NCBI GenBank assembly: GCA_019695345.1
Contig: JAIBAE010000049.1
Span: 1 to 33,007 of the forward strand
Length of the DNA: 33,007 nucleotides
DNA from: Bacteroidota bacterium
GTDB lineage: Bacteria; Bacteroidota; Ignavibacteria; Kapaibacteriales; NICIL-2
Direction of reading: 5' to 3'
The position numbers and the translations under genes were made by a program. Position 1 is the stretch's first letter. The number at the start of each line of letters is the position of its first letter. The notes beneath the pieces were generated by a model, which was given only the letters and a program-made list of their open reading frames with translations, was not told the DNA's origin and searched no databases. Positions 25,241 to 33,007 of this stretch are shown here, piece by piece.

Positions 25241-25939
25241 CTATAATTGAGTTCGTAACTTATCCGCTAAGTCGATCGCCGTCTGAGTCCCTTGTTGCAG
25301 TAGTTCTTGAATAATTTTCTGAATGGTTTCTTTGTCGAATTGTTCGTTTTTTACTGTAGTGGTTTGTGTGATTACAGACGTATTCAACATTGCTCGCAGC
25401 CAATCATTTACTTTTCCATCTATTACTAAATGTACTCTGTCAGTTTTACCGTTGTTACTAACTCGGTGACGTAAACTTAAGTTAAGATACCAGCATTCAC
25501 CTTCATTCATAATTATACGCTCATCCTGTACATAAAATTCAACATTGTCATTTGTTATTATCGGGATGTGTAATCTTACCTCACCTTCTTCAAAGGATAG
25601 TTGGTAATCCATGTGTTCTTTAATAATTGACCCTGCATTCAATTTCATTAAGCGTACTGATTGTAACGGAAATTGGAATGATTGAATTACTTCCAGTAAG
25701 TATGGACATTGTTGCAAGTAAACAGTGGGCTCGTAGTGTAAGTTAGCTGCATTTTCTGCGTGAACAGACAGAATACTCTCTGCTTTGCCTCCCAAAGAAT
25801 ACAAGGGTATTACAGTCCAGCTACCTTCAAAGTTTTGAGCGTTATAGTGTTTTTGCCACAATTGTTGTTCTAAACGAAAAACATCATTCTGCATTTCGTG
25901 AACATTAAATACCAATGGGAGTTTACTATATAATAGCAT
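25241..25939 (-). CDS. Aspartyl/asparaginyl beta-hydroxylase-like Fe(II)/2-oxoglutarate dioxygenase
   Basis: The start at 25939 (MLLYSKLPLVFNVHEMQNDV) gives 232 residues and has AGGA 8 nt upstream. The open frame continues to 26062, but that extension runs through intergenic repeat G and is not credible as protein. The core has H109-M-D111 (KEHMDYQLS), R122-L-H-I-P, WYLNLSLRHRVSN and R168-V-H170-LVID. This is the HxD...H iron triad plus the Arg that binds 2-oxoglutarate in the Asp/Asn hydroxylase domain family. It would hydroxylate Asp/Asn side chains of a protein or peptide using O2. A C-terminal helical tail (about 195-232) is extra. The partner gene with HEXXH follows after 22 bp. Confidence 0.82.
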   Translation of the reverse strand: MLLYSKLPLVFNVHEMQNDVFRLEQQLWQKHYNAQNFEGSWTVIPLYSLGGKAESILSVHAENAANLHYEPTVYLQQCPYLLEVIQSFQFPLQSVRLMKLNAGSIIKEHMDYQLSFEEGEVRLHIPIITNDNVEFYVQDERIIMNEGECWYLNLSLRHRVSNNGKTDRVHLVIDGKVNDWLRAMLNTSVITQTTTVKNEQFDKETIQKIIQELLQQGTQTAIDLADKLRTQL

Positions 25940-26018
25940 ATCACGTTCCTGAATTCTTACCCAAAATACGGAGGACAAATAAAATAGGTAATAAAGTATT
26001 GAACAGGAATACCCACAA

Positions 26019-26077
26019 CTGCCGTAGCAACTCATCCTGCGCCGCAACCCTGTCGGAGCCAAACGTTCAGCGTCGTG
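26019..26077 (+). repeat. 59-bp intergenic GC-rich repeat, copy G
   Basis: It begins CTGCCGTAGCAACTC, contains CTGCGCCGCAACCCTGTCGG and ends AGCGTCGTG. It shares CTGCCGTAGCAAC with copy A. It lies in the 359-bp divergent gap 25940-26298 between the dioxygenase and the small secreted gene. A TACATTTG (-7-like, 26259-26266) later in this gap may serve the downstream gene. Confidence 0.78.
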
Positions 26078-26258
26078 TATTTACATGATTATGTGGAGAA
26101 TTGCACGTTGTAAATTGTATATTCCTCATGTTTAGTCCTCATGGTTAGGTTCCGAGGTGTCTACCACTATTATGGATATTCAAAAAAACAAGGACATGGT
26201 AGTTCCATTTGCTTCATGCATAAATTTTTGTATGCTATGTGCTATTTAATATTTAACT

Positions 26259-26266
26259 TACATTTG
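26259..26266 (+). promoter_or_regulatory. Candidate -7 element for the 26299 module
   Basis: TACATTTG fits TAnnTTTG and lies 32 bp before the ATG at 26299. No -33 element at the normal distance was found. Confidence 0.4.
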
Positions 26267-26298
26267 TTGTAAAGTATCCATTTATTAGGGGAGTATAC

Positions 26299-26814
26299 AT
26301 GAGGTATATACATGTTGTTTATTTACTAATTACGGCATTTGTATTTTGCAAAACTCAAATATATGCGCAAACTGTAACTCGAAATGTAATTAGTAATGGT
26401 GGCATCATCTCTCAAAACGCTGAAGTACAATTACAAGGAACACTTGGGCAGGGAGTTATTGCACCAGTATCAGACTATGAAACATCCATTACTCAGGGTT
26501 TTTGGTATATAGCAACCGAAGAACAAGGGTATAATGATAATACAATGTTATCATATGGAAGTAATATGCTCAATATCCACCCTCATCCTGTAACCAATCA
26601 ATCAACAATAAATTATACTGCCAAAGAATACACAAGCATCCGAATAGAATTATATACCATACTCGGTGAATTTGTTAAAGAACTCTATAATTCTCCAAAT
26701 CAAGGTTTACTGGAAATACCTCTTAATACCGATGAGTTGAGTAGCGGACAATACAATGTACGTGTAACAACTGATCAACAACAGCAAAGCATCATGATTA
26801 TCGTACAGAAATAA
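26299..26814 (+). CDS. Small secreted protein with sorting-domain-like C-terminus (module 2)
   Basis: 171 residues with a signal peptide (MRYIHVVYLLITAFVFCKTQ, ending IYAQT). The N-terminal half carries SNGGIISQNAEVQLQGTLGQ and ITQGFWYIATEEQ; the C-terminal half is a sorting-domain-like sequence (MLNIHPHPVTNQS, IRIELYTILGEFVKELY, LSSGQYNVRVTT, MIIVQK). AGGGGAG precedes the ATG. It is highly similar to the protein at 29610 and has the same layout as that at 4049-3549. Each of the three is followed by a long fibre-like gene. The GTLGQ..GFWY block is common upstream of sorting domains in FCB bacteria; its role is unknown. It could be a secreted partner or assembly factor of the fibre, by inference. 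Confidence 0.7.
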   Translation: MRYIHVVYLLITAFVFCKTQIYAQTVTRNVISNGGIISQNAEVQLQGTLGQGVIAPVSDYETSITQGFWYIATEEQGYNDNTMLSYGSNMLNIHPHPVTNQSTINYTAKEYTSIRIELYTILGEFVKELYNSPNQGLLEIPLNTDELSSGQYNVRVTTDQQQQSIMIIVQK

Positions 26815-26984
26815 TCAGCAAATACCTTTTGGTAATTGTTTTAACATTATAAACAGTTGTTTTAGAGTTTTTACACTTTACGTTGTGTTTATAGGTTAAT
26901 AAATGCCCGAATCCGATAACGTAATCCTATAAATTAGAATCAATAAAATCAGTTAAGTTACTTATTAAAACAGAGGAGAATTCG

Positions 26985-28844
26985 ATGAAGAATCTACTAT
27001 GGTTTGCAATGTGTTGTGTAATTATCGCAACAGCAACCAAACTGTATTCCCAAGGAAGCGTACCCCATGCGATGTCGTATCAGGGTGTATTAGCCGACCC
27101 GTCAACAGGTAAGTTTTTACCCGACGGTAACTATAAGATAGTAGTACGGTTGTATGAGGGAATCAATGAAGAAGCGGTAATTTATTCCGAGACACAACGG
27201 GTAGTAGTAGTACGTGGTGTGTTTAATATGATAATCGGGAGTGTAAATCCATTTCCAAGTACAATGAAGTTCGACCGTGCCTACTTTTTGGGTGTAAGTG
27301 TAAATGGAGGAGAGGAGATGAAGCCACGGACAGCATTAACAGCATCGCCGTATGCAATGTATGCAGAGAATGCCGGAACAGCAGAGGTAGCGAAGTCATT
27401 ATCACCCGATGCAAGTGTGGTAACAGGAATTAACAATGCCAATGGAAATATCACGTTGAAAGGTGATAATGGAATTAATGTAGCACAGAAAGGCAATGAA
27501 ATTACAATTACAGCAGATCCGGCGTTGATACAGTTTGATAAAAGTGGAAATAAATTACAAAATACAATCTATAATTCCGGACCGGAGATTGGTGGAACAC
27601 TACTCATGAATGGAACAGTAAGTGGAAATGGGTATTTGACATTAAATAATAATTCTATAGCCTTAGGAAAATTGAGCACTACAGGTGCAGCAAATAATAA
27701 AAGTATAATCTATAATGGATCTTCTATTGTTTGGGGAAATCCATTGCCAGGGGGTACTGCAAGTGGCGATCTAACTGGTTCTTACCCTAATCCAACAATC
27801 GCAGCAAATGCTGTAACTACAACTAAGATAGCCAATGGAAATGTTACTCTACCTAAAATCAGCACTGCTGGAGCTGGTACCGATCAGGTAATCAAGTTTG
27901 ATGGAACTGATGTTGTTTGGGGAAATGGGTTTGTTCTTCCTTATTCTAACTCCGTAAACTCAGCATCTACGTTGTTTGATATTACACAAACTGGTAATGG
28001 TAGCTCTGGTAGGTTTGCAATAAATAATAGTGGTAACGTATCATCAGCATTAAATGCCACTACAAATGGAATAGGTAACGGTGTTTCCGTTCAACTTACT
28101 AATGCCAGTAACGGAGCGCGCGGTGTAGATGTAATGCAAGCAGGTGTTGGACCCGGTGTATTTGCAACGAGTGCAGGTGGTAATGCCGTTTGGGGTATTA
28201 CCTCTTCTATCTCGGCAGCAGGTGTAATAGGTGATAATACATTTGGCGAAGCAGTTGTAGGCCGTAACCGTGGTGGTAACGGAGTTGGTGCTGTTGTTGG
28301 TAGAAATGACTCTTCCGGATATGGTTGTAGAGGTTTCAATACAAAGGATGGCATAGGAGTACTTGGTCAAGCTGGTATTAGTGGGGGTACGGGTGTTGGT
28401 GGTAGATTTGAAAATGTGAATGCTGCAAATGGTAATGATGCTTTACAGGCTGCAACTAATGGTACAGGTTGGGCTGGCAATTTTACCAATGCTAACAACT
28501 CATCGGCATCCAGAGGTATTCGTATTTCTACTACTGCAGGTCAAGGTGGAAATGCCATATCTATAGCAAATGGTACTTTATCACTATCTCGCCAGCATCC
28601 TTACACAAGTAATACTACTATAGATGATAATATACTTGTTGTTACTGCAGCAGGAAATACTACTATTCCAACAGGTGCACCCTTGGTTGATGGTGCAACT
28701 GTCTGGGTGATTAATAATGCTGGAGCAGTAGTTACAATAACAAATACAACAGTTGGTAGCTTTAATGTAGATCCCGGGAGGGCAGTTCAGTTGTTATTTG
28801 TTTCTACAGTAAGTGGTGCCAATTGGATACCTGTTCAACCATAA
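26985..28844 (+). CDS. Fibre-like secreted repeat protein with glycine-rich shaft (module 2)
   Basis: 619 residues. The start is supported by AGAGGAG 6-10 nt upstream, and the signal peptide is MKNLLWFAMCCVIIATATKL, ending YSQG. The head (about 25-180) shares long stretches of identical DNA with 30254 and includes YQGVLADPSTGKFLPDGNYK, PRTALTASPYAMYAENAGT and NGINVAQKGNEIT. A short stalk has [19 protein letters not shown]. Then a Gly/Asn-rich shaft (about 320-530: GVGGRFENVN, GTGWAGNFTNAN and similar) suggests a beta-helical or trimeric fibre. The tip (about 540-619) ends NWIPVQP. It differs from both paralogs beyond the stalk. It follows the 171-residue gene by 170 bp and is followed closely by a small secreted gene. 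Confidence 0.72.
   Translation: MKNLLWFAMCCVIIATATKLYSQGSVPHAMSYQGVLADPSTGKFLPDGNYKIVVRLYEGINEEAVIYSETQRVVVVRGVFNMIIGSVNPFPSTMKFDRAYFLGVSVNGGEEMKPRTALTASPYAMYAENAGTAEVAKSLSPDASVVTGINNANGNITLKGDNGINVAQKGNEITITADPALIQFDKSGNKLQNTIYNSGPEIGGTLLMNGTVSGNGYLTLNNNSIALGKLSTTGAANNKSIIYNGSSIVWGNPLPGGTASGDLTGSYPNPTIAANAVTTTKIANGNVTLPKISTAGAGTDQVIKFDGTDVVWGNGFVLPYSNSVNSASTLFDITQTGNGSSGRFAINNSGNVSSALNATTNGIGNGVSVQLTNASNGARGVDVMQAGVGPGVFATSAGGNAVWGITSSISAAGVIGDNTFGEAVVGRNRGGNGVGAVVGRNDSSGYGCRGFNTKDGIGVLGQAGISGGTGVGGRFENVNAANGNDALQAATNGTGWAGNFTNANNSSASRGIRISTTAGQGGNAISIANGTLSLSRQHPYTSNTTIDDNILVVTAAGNTTIPTGAPLVDGATVWVINNAGAVVTITNTTVGSFNVDPGRAVQLLFVSTVSGANWIPVQP
27072..27481 (+). repeat. Head-coding segment with blocks identical to 30344-30753
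   Basis: Two exact blocks, 27072-27161 (90 bp) and 27331-27481 (151 bp), recur at 30344-30433 and 30603-30753 at a constant offset of 3272 bp. The intervening DNA is slightly diverged. The flanking small genes and downstream stalks are much less alike, so the head has been copied or converted recently. Confidence 0.9.
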
Positions 28845-28876
28845 TGTTATCATATTGTTCATTTGGAGTAAATAGT

Positions 28877-29245
28877 ATGAAAGTAATAATTATATTTCTT
28901 GTTTGCCTTGTAAATACTACTGCCTTTTCTGGTAATAACTGTTGCACGGGTAAGAAAAAAAATTCCACAACAAAAAATTCTGAAGACACTAAAACTGCAT
29001 CTGCTAATGTGGTACCAGCTGGAGTAACAGTTAGCCAGCATGCAAATAATAGTCCAGTTGTTTCTTCTGGACTACCATCAGACCAAGCTTCGGTTACTAC
29101 AAAAGCAGTGGAAGTGTCTGGTAAAACTCCCATCTTGCAAGGTACAACAGTATTACCTTCAGATGCTCCAGTAAGTATTGCACCAAATGCTAAGACTACT
29201 AATGTTACAACACAGCAGAAATCAAAGTCATCTAAACAGAAGTAG
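28877..29245 (+). CDS. Small secreted Ser/Thr/Lys-rich protein, unknown function
   Basis: The start at 28877 (MKVIIIFLVCLVNTTAFSGN) gives a signal peptide and has GGAG at 28865-28868, 8 nt upstream; an in-frame start at 28823 overlaps the previous gene. The product is 122 residues. After the signal comes NCCTGKKKNST, then a disordered-looking stretch of Ser, Thr, Val, Pro and Lys ending QQKSKSSKQK. No known domain was recognised. It starts 32 bp after the fibre stop and is followed by a strong terminator, so it is the last gene of module 2. Modules 1 and 3 show no equivalent within the window. Confidence 0.6.
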   Translation: MKVIIIFLVCLVNTTAFSGNNCCTGKKKNSTTKNSEDTKTASANVVPAGVTVSQHANNSPVVSSGLPSDQASVTTKAVEVSGKTPILQGTTVLPSDAPVSIAPNAKTTNVTTQQKSKSSKQK

Positions 29246-29300
29246 CCCGCTAAAAAGAATTATATTGGTGTTTCTATTGTTAGCTATTTAATAACAAATT

Positions 29301-29336
29301 AAAGAGTATCTATGTTACTATAGATACTCTTTTTTG
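29301..29336 (+). terminator. Strong Rho-independent terminator of module 2
   Basis: AAAGAGTATCTAT (29301-29313) and ATAGATACTCTTT (29320-29332) form a perfect 13-bp stem with loop GTTACT, followed by more T (TTTTTTG). The remainder of the 364-bp gap 29246-29609 is AT-rich with no recognised feature. Confidence 0.88.
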
Positions 29337-29609
29337 TTACCTACTACTGCTGTAGAAAAACATACTGAGCTGTGAAAATTATGATTCCTATCTCATAACT
29401 TATTTACAGTATAGTTTTTTACAATTTTTAATACAGATGTTTGAACTGGATCTGATAACTACATCATTGAACTATTAGTTATTAGAACGATAACAATTTT
29501 ACGAACTATTAAATGTGCGTCAAACATTTCCTAAATAAAATTAGGTATTAGCTTTAATTAACATTAAGTTGCATCAATAATTCAATACACGTTATTCTGG
29601 GGGGAATAA

Positions 29610-30125
29610 ATGAAGAGTAAACATCTGTTTTGCTTTACAGTAGGGATCATTGCCTTTTTTGGTTTAGAAGCTTCTTCTCAAATTATTTTAAAATCGGTCA
29701 CAGGCAATGGAGGGAGTGTATCTCAAAATACGGAAGTGCGATTGTGTAGTACGGTAGGGCAAAGCGTCATATCACCAGTTAGTGATTACGAATCAACGAT
29801 ATCGCAGGGTTTTTGGTACATAGCCACAGAAGAACAACAGTATAATGCAATAACTCCATTGGCTTATGGAAGCAATATGCTGAATATCCATCCTCATCCT
29901 GTAACACATCAATCAACTATAAACTATACAGCTAAAGAGTATACAAGCATACGAGTAGAACTATACACTATGCTCGGTGAACTTGTAAAAGAGCTCTATA
30001 ATTCACCAGATCAAGGTTTAGTAGAAATACTTCTCAATACCGATGAGTTGAGTAGCGGTCAGTACAATATTCGTGTTACCACAGAACAACAACAACAAAG
30101 TATCATGATTATTGTTCAGAAATAA
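29610..30125 (+). CDS. Small secreted protein with sorting-domain-like C-terminus (module 3)
   Basis: 171 residues, same length as the protein at 26299. The signal peptide is MKSKHLFCFTVGIIAFFGLE, ending ASSQ. NGGSVSQNTEVRLCSTVGQS and ISQGFWYIATEEQ match the 26299 protein, and the C-terminal half from about residue 90 (MLNIHPHPVTHQS, VELYTMLGELVKELY, LSSGQYNIRVTTEQ) is nearly identical to it. The N-terminal 40 residues differ most. A G-run (GGGGGG, 6 nt upstream) serves as ribosome site. It is followed after 128 bp by the third fibre gene. It is a tandem paralog; its role in secretion or assembly of the fibre partner is inference. Confidence 0.7.
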   Translation: MKSKHLFCFTVGIIAFFGLEASSQIILKSVTGNGGSVSQNTEVRLCSTVGQSVISPVSDYESTISQGFWYIATEEQQYNAITPLAYGSNMLNIHPHPVTHQSTINYTAKEYTSIRVELYTMLGELVKELYNSPDQGLVEILLNTDELSSGQYNIRVTTEQQQQSIMIIVQK

Positions 30126-30253
30126 TCTTCTATACCTTATTCCGATTTTATCTGTGCATCCGTTACTAATACAATCGGGATACCATCCATTTTAGCTATA
30201 TAAAAACACAAGTTAATTAAGTAGGTAAATTCATAAAATAAATGGAGTACTCA

Positions 30254-32985
30254 ATGAAGAAACTTCTTTTTGCATTAGTGGCATGTTGTGTAATGATGAC
30301 AACATCAGGAGTTGTACTTTCTCAAAGTGCAATACCACATGTAATGTCGTATCAGGGTGTATTAGCCGACCCGTCAACAGGTAAGTTTTTACCCGACGGT
30401 AACTATAAGATAGTAGTACGGTTGTATGAGGGAGTTAATGAAGATGAAGTGGTGTATAGTGAAACACAACGAGTAGCAGTGGTACGTGGTGTGTTTAATA
30501 TGATAATCGGGAGTGTAAATCCATTTCCAAGTACAATGAAGTTCGACCGTGCATATTTCATGGGAGTAAGTGTAAACGGCGGCGAAGAGATGAAGCCACG
30601 TACAGCATTAACAGCATCGCCGTATGCAATGTATGCAGAGAATGCCGGAACAGCAGAGGTAGCGAAGTCATTATCACCCGATGCAAGTGTGGTAACAGGA
30701 ATTAACAATGCCAATGGAAATATCACGTTGAAAGGTGATAATGGAATTAATGTGGCTCAGAAAGGCAATGAGATAACCATAAGTGCAACTTCATCAGGTA
30801 CCGGATTAGATAAGGGTGGTAATGGGTTACAGAATGTAATTTACAACTCGGGTACAGAAATCGGAGGGACATTAAACTTAGCTGGAACCGTATCCGGTAC
30901 AGGCTACCTAACATTGAATAACAACTCAATAGGGTTAGGTAAGCTATCATCTACAGGAGCAACAAATGGCAAAGTTATAACCTATAACGGTTCGAGTATC
31001 GTATGGGCAACACCACCTGTAACTACATCAGTAACAATGGGTGGAGATGTAACCGGAAATTCAGCAAGTAATACAATTGCAAGTAATGCCATAACAAGTG
31101 CAAAGATTGCAGACGGTAGTATAGTTAATGCTGATGTTTCATCCTCTGCTGCAATAGGATATAGTAACTGAATTTATCTAACAGTATCGGTACGAGTGAT
31201 GTAACAGATGGCGCTATTACCGATGCTAAAGTAGCTAATGGAATTAGCTATAGTAAGTTAAGTGGAGTGCCAACAAGTTTACCTCCAAATGGTTCTGCAG
31301 GTGGAGATTTATCGGGAATCTATCCAAATCCAACCATTGCAAATGATGCTGTAACAAGCGCAAAAATTGCAGATGGTAGTGTAACAATCCCAAAGTTAAG
31401 TGCAACAGGAACAGCTGATAATACAACATTCCTGCGTGGTGATGGAACATGGTCCGCTGCAAGTGGCGGTTCGGTTACTACTAATGCTACGTTATCAGGC
31501 GTTGGAACCGGTGGCTCGCCATTAGGAATTAATCTTGGAAATAGTAATACATGGACTGCCAACCAAACTTTTGGCGGAACATTCTTGATAACGGCAAATT
31601 CAAGAATTGCTATGACAAATAGTGATAATAATGCACGGGATATACGCCAACAAGAGCCAAGTGGTACCGGCTCGCAATACATCGGGTGGCGCGCACCTTC
31701 GGTATCAAATAATGGTAACTATGTATGGCCAGCTGTTGTTGGTTCGGTAGGACAGGTATTAACGCTGTCAACTTCGAATGGAATAGATTCTGCATCAACC
31801 TATTGGTCAACACCTTCAGCAACGCCAACTGGCTCAGCAGGAGGAGATTTAAGTGGTTCATATCCTAACCCAACTATTGCAAACGATGCTGTAACAAGTG
31901 GACATATTTCAGACGGCACCATTGTAAATGCCGATGTTTCCACATCAGCGGCAATTGCTTATAGTAAGTTAAATTTAGTGAATAGTATACAAAATGCAGA
32001 TGTACAAGCAAATGCAATCACAACCAGTAAAGTTGCAAATGGTACGGTAACAACAAGTAAACTTGCAGATAGTGCGGTAAGTGGATTAAAATTGTTGACA
32101 TCTGCTGTACAAACTCCGCATATAGCAAATGGTGCCGTAACAATGCCTAAACTTAGTGCTACTGGTACAGCCGATAATACAACCTTTCTCAGAGGCGATG
32201 GGACGTGGTCTACACCAAGTGGTGGTACACCAAGTGGATCAGCTGGTGGCGATTTGTCCGGTTCGTATCCAAACCCAACAATAGCAAATAGTGCTATTAC
32301 AACTACACACTTGTTAGATGGTACTATAGTAAATGCTGATGTTTCATCATCTGCGGCAATTGCTTATAGTAAATTAAATTTAGTGAATAGCATACAAAAT
32401 GCTGATGTACAAGCTAATGCAATCACAACCAGTAAAGTCGCAAACGGAACAGTAACAACAAGTAAGATGGCAGATAGTGCAATAAGCGGATTAAAGCTGT
32501 TAACGTATGCAGTTACAAATAGGCATTTAGCAAGTAATGCAGTAACAACTGAAAAAATAGACCCAACAGGAGCAGCTTCAGGTGACGTGTTAACATACAA
32601 CGGTTCGTCAGTTGCTTGGGCTGCACCAAGTGGTGGTGGTGGTACTTCTATTGCAACATATTCTATAACAGCTGATGCAGCTAATAGTATAACTGTTTCA
32701 AATACTTCTGCAACTCATCACAGATTAGATTTTTCAGGATCATCCGGAACAACAACTACAATTACTATTACTTTAGCAAATCCTTCTTCATATACATCTC
32801 CCAAACAATTGAATTTTTACGTTACAACTGGAACAAATGGTGGAAACAGTCCAACTATAACCTTAGTTACTCCGACTGGTCCATATTATCATTTCACAAG
32901 TGGAAATAGTTCTGCATTTTCTCTTGGTGCGATATCATTGTTTTCTATTATGACCGACGGAACTAACTATTATCGGGTACCATAA
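30254..32985 (+). pseudogene. Fibre-like secreted repeat protein (module 3), interrupted by a one-base frameshift
   Basis: The start at 30254 (MKKLLFALVACCVMMTTSGV) has GGAG 6 nt upstream. The frame runs to a stop at 31169-31171 in ...AAIGYSN. Adding one A after AGTAA (31164-31167) restores [11 protein letters not shown], the expected stalk repeat, and the frame continues to 32985 for about 910 residues. The head (25-180) is nearly identical to 26985. The stalk has [37 protein letters not shown] and [17 protein letters not shown], each repeated. The tip (about 800-910, [12 protein letters not shown] to YYRVP) is unique. It may be a pseudogene or carry a sequencing or assembly error; the downstream frame shows no further damage, which favours a recent event or an error. 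Confidence 0.8.
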
Positions 32986-33007
32986 GAAAAAGTATGTTGA
33001 TATAGAT

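Noticed and set aside
25940-26062. N-terminal extension of the dioxygenase frame
   Set aside because: It runs through intergenic repeat G and resembles no protein; the ATG at 25939 has an upstream AGGA and fits the family.
26172-26249. Short frame MDIQKNKDMVVPFASCINFC... (25 codons) before module 2
   Set aside because: No close ribosome site, no conservation visible, and it ends near the predicted promoter; probably chance.

Overview
The window is AT-rich chromosomal DNA from a member of the Bacteroidota/FCB lineage. It most resembles an Ignavibacteria/Kapabacteria-like branch rather than classical Bacteroidia. The signs are several secreted proteins with type IX (Por) C-terminal sorting domains, a fused E1 alpha/beta 2-oxoacid dehydrogenase of the kind seen in Bacteroidota, and Bacteroidota-style -7 elements (TAnnTTTG) before fusA and clpX. 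Many starts also carry clear Shine-Dalgarno sequences (GGAG/AGGAG), which Bacteroidia usually lack. The taxonomic call is inference; no rRNA or marker phylogeny could be run.

Layout. 1-1102: end of a SPOR-domain protein and a small secreted protein. 1114-4049 (minus): a two-gene module of a small sorting-domain protein followed by a long fibre-like repeat protein. 4379-7210 and 10090-12822 (plus): two paralogous Asp-box beta-propeller/FN3/sorting-domain proteins flanking a fused E1 dehydrogenase on the minus strand (7364-9790). 13150-20398: housekeeping genes clpX, prfA and fusA, together with a frameshifted GH29 fucosidase, an NTF2-like protein and a cysteine-less alkyltransferase-like protein. 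20719-25939: an accessory cluster with a DUF6916-like protein, a GNAT, a Tat-exported periplasmic-binding-like protein, three tandem tail-collar (MdpB/COG4675-type) proteins, an HEXXH protein and an aspartyl/asparaginyl beta-hydroxylase-like dioxygenase. 26299-32985: two further copies of the small-protein plus fibre module, the second fibre gene interrupted by a one-base frameshift.

Two themes stand out. First, a roughly 60-bp GC-rich intergenic repeat occurs seven times in both orientations with imperfect terminal inverted repeats, at 4191, 7221, 9952, 13000, 20469, 20609 and 26019. Second, there are two sets of multi-paralog fibre-like proteins. The surface modules have a conserved head, a GGDLxGxYPNPxI stalk and unrelated tips. 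The tail-collar trio sits beside several enzyme genes that could modify or process it. The collar cluster is the best candidate for an uncharacterised system; its proposed function is inference from gene order and motifs.

No tRNA, rRNA, CRISPR array, insertion sequence or integrase was recognised.
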